Source: Epiperipatus broadwayi
Lineage: Eukaryota > Onychophora > Udeonychophora > Euonychophora > Peripatidae
Assembly: GCA_028023455.1 (NCBI GenBank)
Contig: JAQFVV010006641.1
Coordinates: forward strand, 1-64,000
Direction: 5' to 3'
Length of the DNA stretch: 64,000 nt
Position 1 is the stretch's first letter, and the number at the start of each line of letters is the position of its first letter. The position numbers and the translations under genes are program-made. The notes below the pieces were generated by a model. The model did no database searches, was not told the origin of the DNA, and saw only the letters and a list, made by a program, of their open reading frames with translations. Shown piece by piece: positions 1 through 11,259 of the stretch.

Positions 1-904
1 AAACTACCTAATTAACATCCCTTGACATCACATAGCTTTCCTTCTTTATACAGTGTGACATAATTCAGAATTTGAACATGGACTCACTCTTTCAGAGTTC
101 TACAGTAATCACAACATTACTAAACACTAGCACCATTTAAGTCTTCTTTGCCCATTTATTGATCACTTAGTTATCTGATTTACTATCTATAACCATGTCT
201 TAGGGTTAAAATTCAACCAATAAGTTACAAAACCATGGCTGCATTTGTCTACCATTTAATTGATTTATTTAATAACATGTTATAATAATCAATGAATATT
301 TCTGACTCATAGTATAGACATACACTTATTTAATTATAATTCTATTAGTTTATTATAATGTTAAAAATAAAAGAGACAAATGACTTACAAATATTTGATT
401 GGAAGGATCTATTGGCTTTTACATAGCATTAAAGATTTAACCTTTTAACCGCTAATTATATTATTGGTTGTATGAGGTAAAAATCAAATCTTTTAATTGG
501 CCAACTCACAAACTGAAGACAAAGCCTATTGTTAAAACATATTCGCCTATAATATTAAATTCAACTCAGATATGTTTATAAAAAGTATATTACTAATTTT
601 TCAGGTTATGAAGAGAACGAAAGTTCTTTCAAAAATAAATTGCTATTTATTTATTCTAAAATATTCAATTTCGGCAACATAAAAGCTATAATATAAACAA
701 AAAGGTTGACTTTTACGTTATAGAAAAGTAAATATTTCTTTTAAATATTTTTACTAAAATCTTCAATATTTTTCGAAAATAATTTTTTTTTTTTTAGTTT
801 TTTTTTTTTAAAAAACTAGTTTAATATCTGAAATTATATTTTTTTAATACTTAAAATTGCATTTGAAATGAAAATCTCAGTGTTTTTCTTTATTTTCTTT
901 GATC

Positions 905-1160
905 AGGCGGTTTCTTTGTTCTTTCCAGCCAATCAGAATGCCTTTGTCGGCTGAGATCTCACTAACAACCAATTACAACCGATGTTGTTTTTTTGTTTAG
1001 GTTTAAATGCGTTTTTTTTATTTTTTACTTGTAAAATAAGTTGGAAGAGGGCACCATCTTACAGAACTTTTAAAAACCTATTCAAAACCTATCAAACAAT
1101 TTTTTTAGCATAAGAACTGGCAGAGTTAGAGTGACGTCAGATGTCTACGAGGAGCCTCGT
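905..1160. promoter_or_regulatory. Possible promoter-like block: two CCAAT boxes, CRE-type palindrome, hairpin
   Basis: CCAAT motifs lie at 929-933 and 969-973. TGACGTCA, the full cAMP-response-element palindrome, lies at 1132-1139. It is followed at 1147-1160 by a perfect 6-bp hairpin, ACGAGG-AG-CCTCGT. The block is less AT-rich than its surroundings. No downstream gene is recognised, so a promoter role is inference; it could equally be part of an old LTR. Confidence 0.2.
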
Positions 1161-1630
1161 AAAAAACAGTCATTTGGTTAAAGATGATAGTGGTTGCTTA
1201 CAATAGTGAGGTGTGCTTTATTTTTTCTAAAAGTAAGGTATAAACCATCAGGCCATTCCAGGTTTGAACATATACTTAACAATATATTTACTTAACAGGA
1301 CCACTTATGTATGGGTTTGAGTTTAGATCTCCCATGATTGCTAATGAGCACAGACAATGGCTAGAAATAAACATTAATTGGAAATGGTGATACTACTATG
1401 ATATTTGAACAATGTCATATATAAATGATGATGATCGATTTAACAATATGAAGTTGTGGTTCATTGCTAAAGGGTGAATTTCCCCAGCCACAGAGGTGTA
1501 TATGCTTTTAACCAAGGGTGCATATCAATGGAGAGTACAAACATGTTTTAAATCCAGGATTTGGGATTGCAAGAAGTCTCCAGAACCTGTGGAATGGGGA
1601 CTGGTGTCAATCTATAGATTAAAAATCTGG

Positions 1631-2003
1631 GTATGGTGTCTGGTATGCCCTTATGCAGTTTTCCCATTAGAATGTATGAACTGCACAAAATATGACATTT
1701 TCTAATAACAACAATAATATTATCATTGCCACATGTATATATAGGCAGGAATGCAAATTCAAATTGAAAATATCAGAAATTACCAAGCCCTCTGCCCCTA
1801 TGATAGACCATGTATTGAGTATGGTGTCTGGTATGCCCTTATGCAGTTTGCCCATTAGAATGTATGAACTGCACAAAATATGACATTTTCTAATAACAAT
1901 AATAATATTATCATTGTCACATGTATATATAGGCAGGAATGCAAATTCCTATTGAAAATATCAGAAATTACCAACCCCTCTGCCCCTATGACAGACCATG
2001 TAT
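1631..2003. repeat. Two-copy tandem duplication, 188-bp unit
   Basis: The units are 1631-1818 and 1819-2003, both beginning GTATGGTGTCTGG. They are collinear and roughly 95% identical by eye, with isolated substitutions. Short frames found here are duplicated for that reason and are not genes. Confidence 0.9.
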
Positions 2004-4343
2004 AATTTATTTGATAATAAGGATCCCATTCACAGTAACTTTTTAAATCTTAAATTTAAATACATAATCATCAATATTTGGTTTTAGAAAATAATTATTT
2101 ACTCCTGGAATAAACTAATAGTGTAATTTATTACTTTATAGCTTATATGTGATTTTCAGTTTGACTTTATATAAATATTATATTGCACCAATGAGCTATG
2201 CAATGTATACAGCTAAAGAACATTATTGATGTTACTTTTATATAATACCATAGCATATTATAAATAAGGCTGCATTTACAATACTTTTTTTACAGAGATT
2301 CATTTATTTTATCAAAGCATTATTAATTTAGCAGTATGTGAAGTAACAATTTGAATAAAAATATTTTATTACTAGTATTTTAATAATATTATTTCTAACA
2401 CTGAGATTAAGTTATGCACATATAAAGAGCCATATAATAAACAACAATATAGTCTAAACTTAATTAAATAAAATACACTTGCCACCCTTCATTGATTCTG
2501 TACCCGATTGTAAGAATTAAAATAACTTTATTGACATGATGGGGGTAAAAAAAGAAACTTTATATAAAAACAATTTATAAGCAGCTTATTATTATTTTTA
2601 CATTTAAAAGTTTAAAATTTGGTGTCTTATCTGCATGTTCCATCCCTTGGGATTTTGAGAGCAGGGAAAACATAAACATATTTAATGAATTGACACTCTC
2701 CTTCCATCACACAAGGTAATATACATAAATGCATTTTCAAATATATATATAGATTTCTAAATTATTAAAGAATTAAATCAGCAGATATAACATTAATAAA
2801 TGCAATATGAATATATGATTTATGAGGTTAAGACGAGTGACAGATTTATATTAAATACAATTCAGTTACAGTTACAGCTTTGGGTAAATTAAAAAAATTT
2901 AGCAGCAATAAAGTGTTGACTTCAGAACTTCTGTGGATGTGTAGGTTGATTTATCTTCAGGCTTGCATTATGGTGGTAAATGTGGATTGGTTTACATCTT
3001 GATGGACCTTTTTGGAAAGCCAAACTTCACTGATGACCTTGAAAAAACTGATGCCTGACTACTCACTCATGATGGTAGATACAAATGGCATAACTTATTC
3101 TTCTTCTAAGGTGGCATAACAAAAAATACCTTCTCGATTTTTAAAATGACTTGAATAATTTTGAAATAATAATAGAAGAATTCTAAAATAATAATTGAAG
3201 ACAAATTCTAAAATATTAATGAAAGAAATCTAAAATACTAATGGAATAATAATAATAATAGACAATGCCCCTTTCGATGTTTATATCTCCTCTGTTATGA
3301 TATCCATCACTCTTCACTTCCTCATTCTTTCTATGCCACCTCACTGGTCTCCTGATCTTTGTATTTTATTTTCTATTTAAAAACTTAGAAGCATCTCAAG
3401 GTGTTCAACTATAACTATTTTAGTTAAAGTTATGTATAGATAGAGAACTATAGCACTTACACTCCTTTTCTTAATAGCAAGCTGCCTTTTTCCCATTGCA
3501 TAAAATATTTTAACATTTTTTTTAATTGATTCTAACTTTTATAAAATGTATTTTTTTTTTCAAAATGAAATTGCATGATTTAAACAATCAATTTTAGGTT
3601 TAGAAAATAATGCAATATTGTGTACACACACACATACACTGCTTGCTAATGTCTGTGTATATTAATAATAAATTATATATACACCATAGGAGATACTTTG
3701 ATTTAAATAAGCATGAAGCAAGTATAGCTGCTTATAGATACACTCTGCTTCAATATTCATTTAATTTTAGAACATAAATTATTTGTCCTGAAATTATATA
3801 TATATATATATATGCCACACCCCTCATTGTAATATGTTAATAAATTAAATGTGTTTATAAGATCAAAACTAAAGTGCATTCAAATACACTGTACATTTTT
3901 GTTTATTCCTGGAATTGTATTAGTTTGCACATATCTCACTAGAGCTATTCAATACGGTTTGCATCTATTAACTGAACAGTAATTTAATATTTAGAGCCTT
4001 TACTTCTAGTTGTTCCAAAATTATGTTTTTATACATAACATCAATAAATGGAATGCTCATGTATTATGCAAGCCAAAGTACAGGTGACATCCACTCTACA
4101 CTTTTTATGTTTATTGATGGAATTGTACTTTTTTGCATATATAACTTACTGTAATTTACAGTAGCTTCTGCATGAATTTCATCTTAAATCTGTATACATT
4201 ATAACAAAAATTTATTTATTAAAATTAAATAATAATAATAAAATACTTTGGACAGTTTGATTTATTGATAATATTTAAATATTCATCATATACAATAATT
4301 ACTATTCTATAAAAAAGTGGAATCCAAAAAAACAATAATATAG

Positions 4344-6043
4344 TGTACCGGTCAAAATAGTATGCTCACTTAACAAGATTCAAATCCTAAGCAAAAGTAC
4401 CTCGAATCCAATCATTCTCGAGATACACAGGTCTGGAGCAGGCCTGAATTCTAACCTATTTGCCTATTCTTCGAATCTCTGACTCAATAAACAACAATTC
4501 TGATGACACAGTAAAATTATTTTAAATCCGTGCCCAGAAGCAAAGCAAAGCGGTAGAGCATAAGATCAGAATGATGATGATGATCGAGGTCGGAGTAGCC
4601 CAGTTATTACATTATCATAGTTATTTATTAATGCTAAGCTCTTAGCTAAAGAAAATAATTCTAAATATTAACTAGAAACTAATAATTCAACACAAACCAG
4701 GATTAACATGAAAATATATATATTTAATAAATGCAGAAAACGCATATATATGTTACAAAATTGTTTCACGCTTGGAGTGATTTTATACATTATGAAAACT
4801 TGGGATTTGTTTTATAAAATCCCCATTACATCAATTATTTAATAGATACCATTTTATAGAATGTGTTATAAGTTGTGCGGGGTTAATATGCCAAAATGTG
4901 GATGTACAAAATAATCTACAAGATCGGAACAGATTCGGATTACAGAAAGATACACGATAATTTAACGTTAATCATTTTGACAAATAAATATAAATTTACG
5001 GTCTCAATCATTTATTTACAATCTTAAAATCATTACATATGTTTGATAAGCATTGTTTGGACATAGCGTCTCTAGAATAAGTATGCATAAGAAACAAACA
5101 ATGTGCAATATTTACTAGAATAAATTATACAAATTGATTTGCGTCTCTGGGAATCGATAAAGCTTTTTAAAGGAAAACAGTTTTTAGATCAACATACTGA
5201 ACGTATTTTACGAAATGAATCTTTATCTTTAACACATCATTGCGACTTACTAAGATTAGACAGACGGATGATCAAATTAAAGAGCAAAGTAACGGTACTA
5301 GCATACAATAACGAAAATAAGGCCTCATGTTGATTATGGATATTTTATCATTTAAAAGAATACTTTGAAACGAACTTAGATTGGATATATCCACGCCTTC
5401 TGGCGGAGCGATATCAAGAGAGGGTCTGGGTTTGAGAGCCCAGAATCTGGATGCGCTGTCTTCTGCAGCACATAAATATCATAACCCTCGTAAACTTTAC
5501 GTTTCCACAGGAAGCATTGTACCTGATTGTGAACGATTCTGAGAAGTAGGATGGGAGCTTTAGACGTTCCCAATGACTAAACAATCAAGAAATGGAGAAG
5601 ATAAAATATCAGAATAATGGAAATGTATGCCAGCAACATTATTGGACATGAATATAAGTTTTATAATATAATTTTCAAACTTGGAAATTGTCTAACCTCT
5701 TGCGCAATAATCTGTTTTCAATTCTGAGTCATTTAACTAATCATAATGAATAATAACGCTTCTATTTATAATATTATTAAACTAACAACATTTATATTTA
5801 AAGAATCGATTCCCAAATACGTATTAACAGGTAGAGTTTGCCTTTCAGGCACCAGCAAAAAGGAATGGATTAATTATATGAAGGTTCACGATCTTTTTAA
5901 AATAGAAAATTAAAGCAAAATTCATCCACAGTAAAAGTTTTTAATTTACTTTAAGAATAATGAATTTAAAATGAAACCAAACTCGCGAGCAATTTCTATT
6001 TAATATAGACAAAACTTTATTGATAAGTTTTAAATAAAGCCCA
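4344..6043 (-). repeat. 3' LTR (downstream LTR of the minus-strand element)
   Basis: 4344-5944 matches the other LTR. The plus-strand end begins TGTACC, so the minus-strand LTR ends GGTACA, the usual CA terminus. I extend the inner edge to 6043 because a polypurine tract (minus strand) follows immediately and the sequence there reads TGGGC in the LTR sense, the usual TG start. The last 99 bp have no partner in the other LTR. Strictly, only 4344-5944 is proven by duplication. Confidence 0.75.
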
Positions 6044-6053
6044 CCCTTTTCCC
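6044..6053 (-). other. Candidate polypurine tract
   Basis: Minus-strand GGGAAAAGGG lies directly before TGGGCTTTATTT. A polypurine tract adjoining the 3' LTR primes plus-strand DNA synthesis in LTR elements. A second purine run lies at about 6069-6076 and is an alternative. Confidence 0.45.
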
Positions 6054-7427
6054 AAGTAAAACAATTATTTTCCCCCTTACTCGCGAATTTAGCGATTTTG
6101 GCACATTAAAGAAAATAAATCATATCTATACATTAAACAAAATACATGAAATCTTAATGGAATCGCACACATTTATATATAATTTAATTAAGCGTGAAAG
6201 GTAAGTTAAAATACATGATATTAATAAAAGATTACTGAGAGAGAGAGTTTAAAAGCAAAATTAGCAGAAGCTTATAAAACAATATATAAATTAAGATATG
6301 AAGGTTGAACTATAGATTACAAAAGTATTGTCGTATAAAGGCAGTTCTACGTTAAAAGGCTACCTAAGGAAAAGACAGCATAGCAGCGTCATTAGCAATC
6401 AGCAGTCGGAAGCAATCATGTTGTATGGTCGGCCGGATGGGACATGGCAATTGACAGGCAGACAGTTCTTCGAGAGAAGAAGAGATCGGTGCTAGATTCC
6501 ACTACTCATGCTCCATCTACAGCACTTGTGTTGGCTTCTTAAAGGTAATTAACTCAACTGATTAAAAACTCCTCTGCACTTAACTAACAACTGAAAGTAA
6601 GAAACTCCCCTTTCCTCTGTTCTGTGGTTCCTTTTATAACCTTTCAATACTGCCCAGAATTCAATTTCATACACCACCCTTATCTCTGTAATCCTTTTAA
6701 AAACAACATTTAATTAGTAAAATATTTTCAATAGATAAGGCTTGAAATACCCCTTTTAGCTGTTTTGAAAGATTTGAAAACAACTGATAAACGATTTGTT
6801 TTTCGATTGTAATTAAGATTTATAAGTTTTAATTATAGACAACGATCTGACTAGTGATAAAGATAATTTCAATATTTCAAGCCTTCCCCATTTTTCTTTG
6901 TTGTTACATTGAATATACACAGATATAAAAATAATTACAAATATCTAAGCAAATGTATTTTTATAGCAATAAAACTATTGCTTTAGTCATAATATATATA
7001 CGCATCATTCAAACTACTGTTTCATTTTTACTAAACAAAATTAATTTTACTCATCTTTAGAATGATTTGACATACAGTGTGTGAGTGAATAGCATATATT
7101 TATAGCAGGGTCTGAATTGCAGGCCCCATAGGAGGTTAGTGTAGATGGTTAAGCATGAAGCTCAATGATGATTAGACATTGACTGCTTCATTCTTCCCCA
7201 CTTAAAGTGATCAAAAAAAAATCAATAAAAAAAAATACCTTTGTTGGAGTCTAATATAATGTTGGTGAGAAAAACAACCTTAATAAATGAGCATGAAAAC
7301 TTTGCTCCTTGTGGACAAAAAAAAAAACAAAACTGCCTTCTTATTTGAATCAAGTTTTTAGTATGGAGAAGAAAGAATCTTTCATTCCTTTTTATATTTT
7401 TATTTCAACTTCTTGCTGTTTTTTCCA
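6054..7427 (-). other. Internal 3' untranslated stretch, no env-like frame
   Basis: About 1.4 kb separates the pol stop from the polypurine tract. No frame longer than 60 codons reads through it on the element's strand, and no membrane-protein pattern is visible. A more GC-rich segment at about 6340-6640 is unassigned, and a short GA tract lies near 6237-6247. Confidence 0.6.
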
Positions 7428-9842
7428 TTAACTGAAATATTTGGTATGAGGATCGGGTGGTGTGTATGGTTTCAATTGTCGTGCATTATAGATGCCATTA
7501 AACCCATTTTCTCCTTCCAATAGAAAAGCATTTTCATGACATCTTCTCCGAACAAGGTATGGTCCACTATACAAGGGAAAAAATTTTTTAAACTCCTTTT
7601 TTACTACACTGCTAGTCTTGGGAGATCTCAACCATACTTGATCGCCTTCCTGAAATTGGTGACATTGCATCCGTCCCCTCTTTATGCGATTTTCAGCTGC
7701 CTGGGCCAACCATCTTCTAGCAGCTTCTTGGTCACGAATAGGGTCAATAACTATTTCATCTAGTGGCACCAGGTTCGGAAATAAGTTGCGACATGGCTTC
7801 CCATAGTGAAGGCGTTCAGGCGTAAAACCGGTAGACTCATTTATCATCTGGTTTATACAGTTGACTATTTCTGGGGTTTTATTTACCCAATCCCGGTGGT
7901 TGGTTGATATGTAGGTGCGAAAGAGACGATTGAGTTCTCTCATGACTCTTTCGCATGGGTTAGATTGGGGATTCCTAATCGATGTCAACCGATGAGTGAG
8001 TTGTTGCTTCAAAAGCCAGCTTCTCCATTCCTTAGAGGTGAAGGCTGAACCATGATCTGATAGAATAGAATTAGGTTTTCCCACCTCAGGGAATTGTTTA
8101 TCTTGGAGGGTCCGAATCGTATTCCTTGAGTCTGCAGCCCGGACAGGATATGCTCGTACATATTTGGAAAAAACATCATAGGTCACGAGTAGATATTGGA
8201 ACTTTCTAAATTTGGGCAATGGGCCATAGTGGTCGATTGCAATTAGCTCATTGGGCCTTGATGCAGTTATGGGTTTCACAGTTCCAGCATAAGACTTGTT
8301 CGGAAACTTAGTCCGGGCACATGTTGTGCATTTCCGTAACACTGTGAGAATCTGTGTGTACATACCTGGCCAGTAAAATTGGCATCTCAAGGCTTCCTCA
8401 GTTTTCCGTGGCCCATAATGTCCCAAGGTTTTGTGGACGTGTTCGACCAGTTGCATCCTAATCTTATTTGGCGTCATGATTTTCCATGGGTTCTCCATGT
8501 CTTTTGTTTTACATTGCAGGATCCCATCTTTTAAGCGGAATTGGGAGTATCGCTGCACATTTCTTTTGTTTGTACACATTAGGTGATTGGTTCCCAGGTT
8601 GGAAATAATGTTAGCATATTGGTCATCTTGCCAATATCGTAGATTTGTCAAATCAGTTTCCATAGGGGTCTTCGTGGTCGTGGCCATGATTCTGAGGGTC
8701 TGGTCACTCAGCTGGGGATTTTGGATACTGGCAGGTACAGGATGGCGGCTTAGGATATCTGCCACAATGTTCTCATGCCCTGGGCAGTAAGCCACTTTGT
8801 ATTGGAACTGTTGAAGGGCCAGGCTCCACCGGATCAATCGATCGTTAGTAAGGAAACTTTTATTCAAGAATTCCAAACATTTGTGATCGGTTACTATGAC
8901 CACGTCAGACCCCAGGAGAAATTGCCGGAATTTCTGGCAGGCCCAAACGATTGCTAGGGTTTCTTGTTCTGTGGTGGTATAGTGTACTTCGGCTCCCTTT
9001 AAGGAGCGGCTACAAAAATAGAGCACCTGATGCTTTCCTTCTTCATTAATTTGGAATAACACAGCCCCCAATCCCTGCTTGCTACTATCAGTCTGGACGT
9101 AAAAGGTCCTTGTAAAATCAGGGTGACACAACATTACAGCTTTAAGGAAATGTTTTTTTATGTTCTCAAAATCCTTGTCATGTGCTTCGGTCCATTCCCA
9201 TTTATGATCTTTCTTTAGTAACTCTATCAGCTTTCCTGTCTCATGAGCAAAATTTGGGTAAAACCGGTGATAGAAGTTACAAAGCCCTAGGAAAGATCGG
9301 ACCTGTTTCCGAGTTTTTGGTTTAGGGAAGTGCTCAATGGCTTCTACTTTCTCAGGGTGGACTTTGACCCCATACTCACTTACAACATGTCCAAGGAATG
9401 TAATTTCTTTTACCGCAAAGCGACTCTTTTCCAAGTTAATAGTTATGTTTTCTTGGGCACATTCACGGAAAAATTGTTCCAGGCATTTCAAATGTTCAGT
9501 GATGTTTTTCGATGCAATTACTATATCGTCCACATAGCAGACCATATTTTTCTGTACCTCTTTGGATAGGACTTGTTTTAAACATCGCATCAGTCCTGCC
9601 CCACTATTAATGAGTCCAAAGGGGACTCGCTTAAACACATGGGTATGTCCTCCATACCGAAATGCGGTATACTTTCGGTCACGAGGGTCTAGGGCCATCT
9701 GCCAATAACTGGCGGTAAGATCTAAGGTAGAAAAGATCGTCTGCCCTGCCAACTGGACAAATACTTCCTGGATCGGTGGCGGGATGTCTCTCTCAGGGAT
9801 GGTCATGCTGTTTAATTTCCGTGCATCCAAACATAGCCGCAA
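7428..9842 (-). CDS. pol: Pol polyprotein: reverse transcriptase, RNase H, integrase
   Basis: This frame copies the element's RNA into DNA and inserts it in the host genome. Counting from the first methionine (804 residues): RT catalytic Asp 41 in the DLTASYWQ motif and YVDD at 103-106; RNase H acidic residues at about 252, 293, 319 and 362; integrase zinc domain H470, H475, C505, C508; integrase triad D537, D596, E631, with the expected spacing of about 35 between the last two; GPY-type module at 759-762 (SGPY). There is no chromodomain. The methionine at 9842 is inside the RT domain and is not a true start. The frame continues upstream to the A-run at 9850-9858, where it should be fed from the gag-protease frame. 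No internal stop is present, so the coding capacity looks recently functional. Confidence 0.95.
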   Translation of the reverse strand: MRLCLDARKLNSMTIPERDIPPPIQEVFVQLAGQTIFSTLDLTASYWQMALDPRDRKYTAFRYGGHTHVFKRVPFGLINSGAGLMRCLKQVLSKEVQKNMVCYVDDIVIASKNITEHLKCLEQFFRECAQENITINLEKSRFAVKEITFLGHVVSEYGVKVHPEKVEAIEHFPKPKTRKQVRSFLGLCNFYHRFYPNFAHETGKLIELLKKDHKWEWTEAHDKDFENIKKHFLKAVMLCHPDFTRTFYVQTDSSKQGLGAVLFQINEEGKHQVLYFCSRSLKGAEVHYTTTEQETLAIVWACQKFRQFLLGSDVVIVTDHKCLEFLNKSFLTNDRLIRWSLALQQFQYKVAYCPGHENIVADILSRHPVPASIQNPQLSDQTLRIMATTTKTPMETDLTNLRYWQDDQYANIISNLGTNHLMCTNKRNVQRYSQFRLKDGILQCKTKDMENPWKIMTPNKIRMQLVEHVHKTLGHYGPRKTEEALRCQFYWPGMYTQILTVLRKCTTCARTKFPNKSYAGTVKPITASRPNELIAIDHYGPLPKFRKFQYLLVTYDVFSKYVRAYPVRAADSRNTIRTLQDKQFPEVGKPNSILSDHGSAFTSKEWRSWLLKQQLTHRLTSIRNPQSNPCERVMRELNRLFRTYISTNHRDWVNKTPEIVNCINQMINESTGFTPERLHYGKPCRNLFPNLVPLDEIVIDPIRDQEAARRWLAQAAENRIKRGRMQCHQFQEGDQVWLRSPKTSSVVKKEFKKFFPLYSGPYLVRRRCHENAFLLEGENGFNGIYNARQLKPYTPPDPHTKYFS

Positions 9843-11259
9843 ATCTCCATTTTTTTTTCACCACAACCAGCGGATTGTTATAGGGAGATGGGCTCCGCTC
9901 AATAATATCCCACTCGATCATCTGTTGAATCTGCTTTTCCACCTCAACCCGGTATTGGAATGGGATGGGGTATGTTTTGGATTGGGTGTACGATTCCTCC
10001 TTCACTCGAATTCTATGAGTATACCCCTTTATTTTTCCAGGAGTCTGGGCGAACACCTGAGCATAATTTTCTAATATGCTTTGGATACTTCTTTTATCTT
10101 TGGACCCTGTAATAGCTGAGTCACGGACCTTTTTTTCAATCAATGCTGAATCAACAGGCTGGATCAAGCAGCTTTGCTTCTCAGGTACGGCTTGGTGGGT
10201 CACTTTGAAATGTGTTGATTCATTGTCGAATAGGCATTTTCTTCCGAAGAAATCGATAATTCCATGATTTTGGGTTAGAAAGTCGGAACCCAACACCACA
10301 TCATAGATTAGTCCAGATACAATCAAGAATGTATGGCCCATCAATCTCTCATTAATCTTCACCTCTAGCCAGATTTGACTGTTCTCGCTCATGATTCTTT
10401 TCCCATTAGCCAAGGTCAACTGGATGGGACGTGTTGGCAATTGCATGATCTCCCCTTCTCTCTCTATACTTTTAATCCATGCCTTTGATACAATCGATGC
10501 TTGGCTTCCTGAATCCACTAGTGCTAATACCTTGGTGGATTCTATCATCACTTCAATAATAGGACACAAGCTTGTGGTTGTAACATTCTCAATGCTTTCT
10601 TTTTCCCATATTATGTTAGTCATCTGGCTACCATCTGGTTTAAACTGATTCCGTTGTCTTTTTAAATATTCTGGGCATTCCTGTATGTCCCCCTTCCTTT
10701 GTTCTGTGTTCAATTTTGGGGTTCCATCTGTTTCTGGATTCCTGAATCCATAGTCTATTGAAACCAAAAACTCAGTCATTTCATTTATCTTGTTGATCCG
10801 GCTTATGATCATCATTTCCTGCACCTTCATCGGCATGTTCTGTCGTATGGTACGGATAATATGTGATTCTGACCATGTGATATCTGGTAGAGATCTGAGT
10901 CTTGCGGCTTGCTTTAAAAAGAATTGTGCATACGTTTCTTGGTGATTAGTTGGAAATTTTTCATTGATTATAGTGTGCAAAATATACTCCTGTCTTTCTT
11001 CACTCCAAAAAATCTTGCATAGTGCCCGGCAGTATTCTTCGAGATCTGTTGGTTTGTGTGTCAATGATCGCCACCAGTCTTTAGCGGTTGCCTCCAAATG
11101 CTGGCTAGCTATGGCCATTTGTTCCCCACTGCTCAGTGCATAGAGTGAAAACATTGCCTTCAGATTTTCCATATGTTCCTGTGGACTCTCCTGTGGTTCA
11201 CCACGGAAGATCTGGATCTGCATAAATTGTCCAGTGATGGGTAGTTCCTGATGCCTCAT
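9793..11259 (-). CDS. gag-pro: Gag-protease polyprotein running into the first part of RT
   Basis: This is a 488-residue frame. Residues about 15-170 resemble the retrotransposon gag/capsid region (helical, with a DWW motif at 61-63). I see no CCHC zinc knuckle, which many gags have. An aspartic protease follows: DSGS at 249-252 and the conserved VVLGSDFL flap-to-end motif at 321-328. Residues about 430-470 are the start of RT (NNPLVVVKKK). After the AAAAAAAAA run at 9850-9858 the reading changes frame and ends in about 20 unrelated residues. The ATG at 11259 is the first in frame and gives a plausible N-terminus. The shift is either a mutation, an assembly error, or a programmed slip on the A-run. 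Confidence 0.9.
   Translation of the reverse strand: MRHQELPITGQFMQIQIFRGEPQESPQEHMENLKAMFSLYALSSGEQMAIASQHLEATAKDWWRSLTHKPTDLEEYCRALCKIFWSEERQEYILHTIINEKFPTNHQETYAQFFLKQAARLRSLPDITWSESHIIRTIRQNMPMKVQEMMIISRINKINEMTEFLVSIDYGFRNPETDGTPKLNTEQRKGDIQECPEYLKRQRNQFKPDGSQMTNIIWEKESIENVTTTSLCPIIEVMIESTKVLALVDSGSQASIVSKAWIKSIEREGEIMQLPTRPIQLTLANGKRIMSENSQIWLEVKINERLMGHTFLIVSGLIYDVVLGSDFLTQNHGIIDFFGRKCLFDNESTHFKVTHQAVPEKQSCLIQPVDSALIEKKVRDSAITGSKDKRSIQSILENYAQVFAQTPGKIKGYTHRIRVKEESYTQSKTYPIPFQYRVEVEKQIQQMIEWDIIERSPSPYNNPLVVVKKKWRFAAMFGCTEIKQHDHP

Larger units (their letters stand above)
1..4343. other. AT-rich non-coding DNA, no gene seen
   Basis: I see no convincing coding frame on either strand; the short open frames at 1496-1883 lie inside a tandem duplication. 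Two blocks have more balanced composition than the rest (about 905-1160 and 2880-3120), but I cannot assign either to a family. A short (TA)n tract lies near 3795-3813 and a short AAT tract near 3244-3261. Confidence 0.6.

Noticed and set aside
3030-3050. CTGATGA followed by GAAAAAA, hammerhead-like
   Set aside because: No stem II can form between the two core strands and no stem I pairing is present.
4540-4610. tRNA-like stretch in the LTR (GCGGTAGAGCATAAGATCAG)
   Set aside because: It resembles an anticodon-arm phrase but no acceptor stem or T-arm can be folded around it.
5139-5573. 64- and 65-codon frames in both LTRs
   Set aside because: The sense frame opens at a TTG codon, not ATG, and both frames recur only because the LTR is duplicated; no motif is present.
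7536-10648. Plus-strand frames of 60-96 codons across the pol and gag region
   Set aside because: Antisense shadows of the minus-strand polyprotein.
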